A stretch of 64,000 nucleotides of DNA. Source: SXZD01 sp034680345 (GTDB lineage Bacteria; Pseudomonadota; Gammaproteobacteria; Burkholderiales; Burkholderiaceae_B). Position 1 is the first letter of the stretch, and every line of letters starts with the position of its first letter. The notes beneath the pieces were generated by a model. It was not told the DNA's origin. It made no database searches and saw nothing but the letters and a program-made list of their open reading frames with translations. Where the stretch lies: assembly GCA_034680345.1 (NCBI GenBank), contig JAXISZ010000008.1:1-64000 (forward strand). The letters run 5' to 3'. Positions 59,845-64,000 of this stretch are shown here, piece by piece. Position numbers and translations under genes: made by a program.

Positions 59845-60306
59845 GTTTCGCTTTTACCTTTGCGTGCTTCGAGGTTGATGTTAGCACCCATGTTACTGTG
59901 ATATAGGTACGCAACAATAGGCAAGTCAGAAGAGCTTTGAGGGTGCTTATTGGGTCCCTCAGAGGGTTTTTCACCAAAATTCTTTTATCAATTGCACAAG
60001 TCGATCGGGGTTGGGGGGGGGCATAGTGAATACAACTTGTCAGTGATCAGGTCCGAGCCTTAAATGTATGAGCATTGATTAAAAATTAACATGCTAAGTC
60101 GCTACAGGAGCAAAATAGTTATTTTTTGGCATGAAGAACAGATCTAGAAAATAAATATGAACAACGCTGTGAATCGTACTTGTGAATCATAGCTTGTAAG
60201 AACAGATGGTTTTAAATCAATTACAATAGAAAATTACTCTGTCCACACCGTTGCCCTGTACTTTTTTGTCAAAGTTAGTGCAAGTCAGAAAACTGAAAGC
60301 TTCCGC
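59845..60306. other. Non-coding region right of the element
   Basis: About 460 bp with no ORF that I can support. It is probably the original DNA downstream of glmS. It includes a terminator-like hairpin at 59938-59971, a nine-G run (60013-60021), and AT-rich DNA before the prenyltransferase gene. No clear promoter with good spacing is seen. Confidence 0.5.
59938..59971 (+). terminator. Possible native glmS terminator displaced by the insertion
   Basis: TGAGGG (59938-59943) pairs with CCCTCA (59956-59961) over a 12-base loop, followed by GAGGGTTTTT. It lies about 95 bp beyond attR, which would have been about 95 bp after the glmS stop before integration. The T run is short, so strength is doubtful. 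Confidence 0.4.
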
Positions 60307-61758
60307 GTGTCCAAGTTGCACTTTTTATCAGGCAGTGTCTCAAGCAAGCCACTGTACGTTGATTTAGATGGTACTCTTACATATACTGATTTGTTGTTTG
60401 AGGCAGCTTTGATGCTGCTTAAGCGCAATCCTTTAAATTTATTGATGATGTTATTTTGGTTGTGCCGAGGTCGCGCTTATTTAAAAGCGCAAATGGCGAT
60501 GCGCGTACAACCAGACCCCAAACTTTTGCCCTACCACCAAGGTTTACTGGAGCGTTTGCGTCAAGAAAAAGCTTCTGGTCGTCGGTTAATTTTGGCAAGT
60601 GCGTCAAATCAATTTTGGGTGCAAGCTGTGGCTGATCACCTGGGAATTTTTGATGATGTGCTTGCGAGCGACGGCAAAATCAATTTGCGCGCGCGGCAAA
60701 AACGTTTCGCAATTGAAGCACATAATTGTGGTAAGCCGTATGCGTATGCGGGCAATAGCGATGATGATCGTGCTGTTTGGCATGGTGCGGCAGAGGTTTG
60801 GGTGATAAATGCACGGGCTGCTTTGCAGCGAGATGTATTGTTGGCAGAACCGCGTGCCGTTGTGTTTCCGCGCTTACGTTTATCAATGATGGACTTAATA
60901 CGGGCCTTGCGCTTGTATCAATGGGCTAAAAATATATTGTTATTTTTGCCATTGTTGGCTGCGCATTGTTGGGATGTAACGGCTTGGTGGAATGCATTTT
61001 TAGGTTTTTTAATTTTTGGTTGTTGTGCATCGGCCACCTACATAGTCAATGACTTATGGGACTTAGGTGCTGATCGCATGCATCCCAGAAAACGTTTCCG
61101 TCCATTTGCAAGCGGTCGGTTATCGATAGTTTCAGGATTGTTTTTGTTGATTTTTCTATTGCCCATTTCATTGTGGGCTGCTGCTGGTTTGTCTTGGGTA
61201 TTTTTTGGTTTGTTGTTGCTTTATGTTGTGATAACAATTGCTTATTCTTTGTATTTAAAAAAAATACCTTTAGTTGATGTATTGGTTTTAGCTTTTTTAT
61301 ACATTCATCGTATATTTTCTGGTGGGGTATTGGTTGGTTTAACATTAACCCATTGGTTAATTATGGTTGCTTTATTTATGTTTGTTAGTCTTGCGTTGGT
61401 AAAACGTTGCACCGAATTGCAGTGGATGCGTCGAGCCGGAAAAACCAATGCTGCGGGCCGTGGGTATCGCGTCAGTGACTTGCCTTATTTGTCTGGGGTT
61501 GGAGTTACATCTGGTTTGGTTGCCATTATGGTGTTGGCTTTATACATTCAAACGCAAAGTCATTCGCTTTTATATTCAGCGGCTTACTATTTGTGGTTTA
61601 TATTGCCTGTTTTATTGTATTGGGTGATGCGTTTATGGATTAAAACAACCCGTATGCAGGTGCATGATGATCCTTTATTATTTGCAATTCAAGATAAACC
61701 CAGTTGGGTTGTGGCAATTTTAGTGGCTTTTTTTGTTTGTATGGCTTCGTTTGCTTAA
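60307..61758 (+). CDS. UbiA-family prenyltransferase with N-terminal HAD domain
   Basis: 483 residues, a fusion. The N-terminal HAD hydrolase part (about 15-190) has DLDGTLT with Asp19/Asp21, LILASASNQ near 98 and YAGNSDDDRAVW near 155. The C-terminal part (about 195-480) has eight or nine helices and the UbiA prenyl-diphosphate motif NDLWDLGADRMHPRKRFRP (near 247). Fusions of this type resemble decaprenyl-phosphate phosphoribosyltransferases and add polyprenyl phosphate to a phosphorylated sugar; the substrate here is not known. The start is GTG. The glycosyltransferase gene after it would use a polyprenyl-phosphate sugar, which supports the link. Confidence 0.85.
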   Translation: MSKLHFLSGSVSSKPLYVDLDGTLTYTDLLFEAALMLLKRNPLNLLMMLFWLCRGRAYLKAQMAMRVQPDPKLLPYHQGLLERLRQEKASGRRLILASASNQFWVQAVADHLGIFDDVLASDGKINLRARQKRFAIEAHNCGKPYAYAGNSDDDRAVWHGAAEVWVINARAALQRDVLLAEPRAVVFPRLRLSMMDLIRALRLYQWAKNILLFLPLLAAHCWDVTAWWNAFLGFLIFGCCASATYIVNDLWDLGADRMHPRKRFRPFASGRLSIVSGLFLLIFLLPISLWAAAGLSWVFFGLLLLYVVITIAYSLYLKKIPLVDVLVLAFLYIHRIFSGGVLVGLTLTHWLIMVALFMFVSLALVKRCTELQWMRRAGKTNAAGRGYRVSDLPYLSGVGVTSGLVAIMVLALYIQTQSHSLLYSAAYYLWFILPVLLYWVMRLWIKTTRMQVHDDPLLFAIQDKPSWVVAILVAFFVCMASFA

Positions 61759-61797
61759 TCCATATTTATTAAAAAATGAATATTTATATTGATTGAA

Positions 61798-63396
61798 ATG
61801 AAGCAAGTAAAACAACTCCAGGAAACACCAGAAATTTCAGAAACACTAGAAGCAAAAGAAACGCGAGAAAATTTATCAACAAATAGCCAAGAAAACGGCC
61901 GGGAACGGCGTTATTTTTGGTGGATATTTGGCTGGTTTTTGGGGTTAAAATTTTGGTTAGCTGCTGCTTTTCCATTCACGGGAGACGAAGCATTTTTCTA
62001 TCAGTGGGGTGTTTTTCCTGACTGGGGTTATTATGACCATCCTCCAATGGTTGGTTGGATGCTGGCTGGTTTGCGTTTAATCTCGGATCATCCTTTGGCT
62101 TTGCGTTTAGTTACCGTTTTTTTGTGGCATTTGATTGCCTTGGGCTTGGTTGATTTATTGTTTCGGTATTTGCCGCAGGAAAAAAAGAGTCAAGCTTATG
62201 GTGTGGGGGTATTATTTTTAGCTCTACCTTTTACTTGGGCTTTAAATCTTGTAACAACAGATACGCCGCTGATTTTATTCATATTTACTTCAGCTTATTG
62301 TTTTATTCGGTCGCAGTTCAGCGTCCGTTGGATGTTGTGGTCCTTGGGGACTGGTATTTTTTTAGGTTTGGCCTTGTTGTCCAAATATTTTGCTGGTTTC
62401 TTGGCGGTTGCTTATGTGGCAGCCTCTTGCCGTACACAGCTAACAAGAAAGCAAGCTGTGTTGCAAGTGGTTGTTATTGCTGTGAGTGCTTCGCCTTTCT
62501 TTTTAATTAATTTGGCTTATAACGCAACGCATTGTTGGAACAATGTGATGTTTAATTTAGTGAATCGACATGAGGGTTCTCAAACATCTTTAGCAACGGT
62601 CTTTCTATATTTGTCGATGTTATTGTATTTGGTTACGCCCTGGGTGGCTTGGCATTTTTGGCGTCAGCGCTTAAAAAATCTATCTTGGGGGTTAGTGGCT
62701 TTATTTGTTGTGCCTTTTGTTCTTTTTTTGTGTTTTTCAGTAAGAAAGACCATAGGTTTACATTGGGTTTTGGGGTTTATGCCCTTTGTTTTTTTGGCCT
62801 ATGGTTTACAGGCAAGTGCTGCGCAAATTAAACGTGATCTACGTTGGACACTAATACTCAGTGTGCCGCATTTTTTAGCTTTGGTGGCATTGATTGCATT
62901 GCCTGCTTCAGTTTGGTCAGGCACACGTTTGCACGCTGATGTGGTGTTTCATCGAGAAACAGGGAAGGTGGTTGCACAATTAAAAAAAAGTTTGCCTGAG
63001 AACGCTGTTTTGGCTGCTTTTTCTTATACGCCAGCTGCTTTATTGGCTTTTCATGCGGGGCATTATGTTCCGGTTTTGGGGGTTGGCAAATACCATGCGC
63101 GTCAAGACGACATATTGGTCGACTTTAGAGTGTTTGATGGCCGAGCTGTACGGGTGTTTGATCGTCGTCCAATTGCTTTGGAGAAAATTCAAAATTGGTT
63201 TGAATCGGTTCGTGTTGGGCAATTTGTGGTTGATGAGGTTACATTTTATTTTGTTGACGGCTTTGGTTTTAAATACGAAAATTTTCGAGCAGAGGTTTTG
63301 CAAAAGATTTTTGATCAATATTATCAACTGCCTTCTTGGTTGCCATCTTTAGAATGCCAGTTCACCCAGCGCTATGGTTTTTTTGATGGTAACTAA
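61798..63396 (+). CDS. ArnT-like membrane glycosyltransferase (PMT_2 domain)
   Basis: 532 residues. After a Glu/Thr-rich N-terminus come about ten to twelve helices. The first loop has TGDEAFFYQWG with the acidic pair typical of ArnT/PMT enzymes, then DWGYYDHPPMVGWML (near 72-88) and NLVTTDTPLIL (near 145). Such enzymes move a sugar from undecaprenyl phosphate to lipid A or a glycan outside the inner membrane. The C-terminal soluble part is about 130 residues. ATG 61798 is preferred to a TTG three codons earlier. It lies 39 bp after the UbiA gene; they probably act in one surface-glycan pathway. Confidence 0.82.
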   Translation: MKQVKQLQETPEISETLEAKETRENLSTNSQENGRERRYFWWIFGWFLGLKFWLAAAFPFTGDEAFFYQWGVFPDWGYYDHPPMVGWMLAGLRLISDHPLALRLVTVFLWHLIALGLVDLLFRYLPQEKKSQAYGVGVLFLALPFTWALNLVTTDTPLILFIFTSAYCFIRSQFSVRWMLWSLGTGIFLGLALLSKYFAGFLAVAYVAASCRTQLTRKQAVLQVVVIAVSASPFFLINLAYNATHCWNNVMFNLVNRHEGSQTSLATVFLYLSMLLYLVTPWVAWHFWRQRLKNLSWGLVALFVVPFVLFLCFSVRKTIGLHWVLGFMPFVFLAYGLQASAAQIKRDLRWTLILSVPHFLALVALIALPASVWSGTRLHADVVFHRETGKVVAQLKKSLPENAVLAAFSYTPAALLAFHAGHYVPVLGVGKYHARQDDILVDFRVFDGRAVRVFDRRPIALEKIQNWFESVRVGQFVVDEVTFYFVDGFGFKYENFRAEVLQKIFDQYYQLPSWLPSLECQFTQRYGFFDGN

Positions 63397-63485
63397 CTGG
63401 TTTTGTTGTAATAAAATTTAATGCGCCGAGATGTTCTGTTAGCTGCTGTCGTGTGCAATTATTCGATTATGGTTATTTGTTAATG

Positions 63486-64000
63486 TTATCTGAATTTTTT
63501 AAGTAGCTCTGGATTCGTTACTTGAAGATCAAACCCCTGTTTGCAGCGTTCCTGGAAGTGCGTTTTGTCATGTGGGTTGGTTGCTTTAGTGTCTTTATGG
63601 GGGTCTATTTCTATTAGTACAGCGTTGGGTTGGTAGATTAGTTGGTTTTGGTGTTCTGCAATTAAGGTCAGTTCGGTGTCGGCATAATGGCTTTGGTAAC
63701 TGGGGTGAAATAAATTGCCGTTGTAAATAGACAAAACCCATTGGCGCTGAACCATGCCAAAAGAAGCGAGTTGACCGAACCATTTGCCATCATTAAACGC
63801 TAGCAGCCCTTTTTGATTTTTTTGCAATGTGTTTAGTGCTATTTTAAGCCAGTAGCGGCCTGGGAATGCGTCTTGAGCTAAGTAAACAAAAAAAGGGGCA
63901 AGGCTTTTTTTAAAAACGGTATTTGCGATGCGAATAAATCCCCAGTTGGCATTGTCATGCACGCAGATGATTTGACCAGATTCTTCGGCTCTTTTTGATA
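63486..64000 (-). CDS. Possible glycosyltransferase, 5' end outside the window
   Basis: The frame is open from 63486 to the right edge, adding SKRAEESGQIICVHDNANWG to the visible part, so the gene is cut by the window. It has FFVYLAQDAFPGRYWL, then GQLASFGMVQRQWV and HYADTELTLIAEHQNQLIY, reminiscent of GT2-like sugar transferases with a late acidic DTELT. The assignment is tentative and partly from context, since it is convergent with two genes of polyprenyl-linked sugar metabolism. It ends VTNPELLKKFR. Confidence 0.5.
   Translation of the reverse strand, partial: SKRAEESGQIICVHDNANWGFIRIANTVFKKSLAPFFVYLAQDAFPGRYWLKIALNTLQKNQKGLLAFNDGKWFGQLASFGMVQRQWVLSIYNGNLFHPSYQSHYADTELTLIAEHQNQLIYQPNAVLIEIDPHKDTKATNPHDKTHFQERCKQGFDLQVTNPELLKKFR

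Noticed and set aside
60194..60227. TTGTAA and TACAAT upstream of the UbiA gene
   Set aside because: The spacer is 22 bp, outside the usual 16-18 bp.

Overview
ORGANISM. The window is bacterial chromosome from a betaproteobacterium, most likely of the order Burkholderiales. The evidence is gene order: phoH-ybeY, rplU-rpmA-obgE-proB, rppH opposite proS, fmdB-DUF502-aspS-nudB, ftsX-ftsE-ftsY next to paired M16 peptidases, rsmD-coaD-ferredoxin, SPOR-dsbA, hslVU, argB, a PhaM-type granule protein and glmU-glmS. The DNA is AT-richer than most of that order. Eukaryote-like proteins (an F-box-like protein and a large ankyrin-repeat protein) and a VgrG spike suggest contact with a eukaryotic host or other cells; this is inference. 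LAYOUT. 1-1030: start of a type I restriction methyltransferase and an unknown membrane protein. 1040-8041: housekeeping (RNA processing, ribosomal proteins, Obg GTPase, proline synthesis, RNA decapping, prolyl-tRNA synthetase). 8089-12364: accessory island with the F-box-like gene (12-G tract inside the reading frame), a lytic transglycosylase and the ankyrin gene. 12586-20329: purB, an orphan vgrG, then the aspS operon. 20556-24658: DUF2946 protein, then an operon for a cytochrome bd-superfamily oxidase whose subunit I carries a haem c domain, with a hidden 41-residue membrane protein and a dihaem cytochrome c. 24731-46320: cell division and secretion (ftsYEX), peptidases, CoA and tRNA thiolation genes, ilvA, dsbA, an rlpA gene broken by an in-frame stop, hslVU, argB, glmU and glmS. 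46309-59844: a 13.5-kb integrated element at the 3' end of glmS. 60307-64000: UbiA-type prenyltransferase, an ArnT-like glycosyltransferase and a partial gene that may be a glycosyltransferase. THE ELEMENT. It is bounded by an 11-bp direct repeat that includes the last codons of glmS, with 12-bp perfect terminal inverted repeats just inside. Its right half has a family B DNA polymerase with intact exonuclease and polymerase motifs, a short tyrosine recombinase translationally coupled to a large serine recombinase, and a decayed second tyrosine recombinase beyond the polymerase. The AT-rich gap upstream of the polymerase holds several inverted and direct repeats. This resembles pipolins (elements carrying a primer-independent PolB), but glmS targeting and the paired recombinases look unusual. 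The left half is cargo: two J-domain proteins, a DUF2167 membrane protein, a YbjN-like secreted protein and small membrane proteins of unknown joint function. Between them is a very AT-rich patch with an HUH Rep-like protein and a ribbon-helix-helix protein, probably a nested older insertion. No tRNA, rRNA or CRISPR array was recognised.
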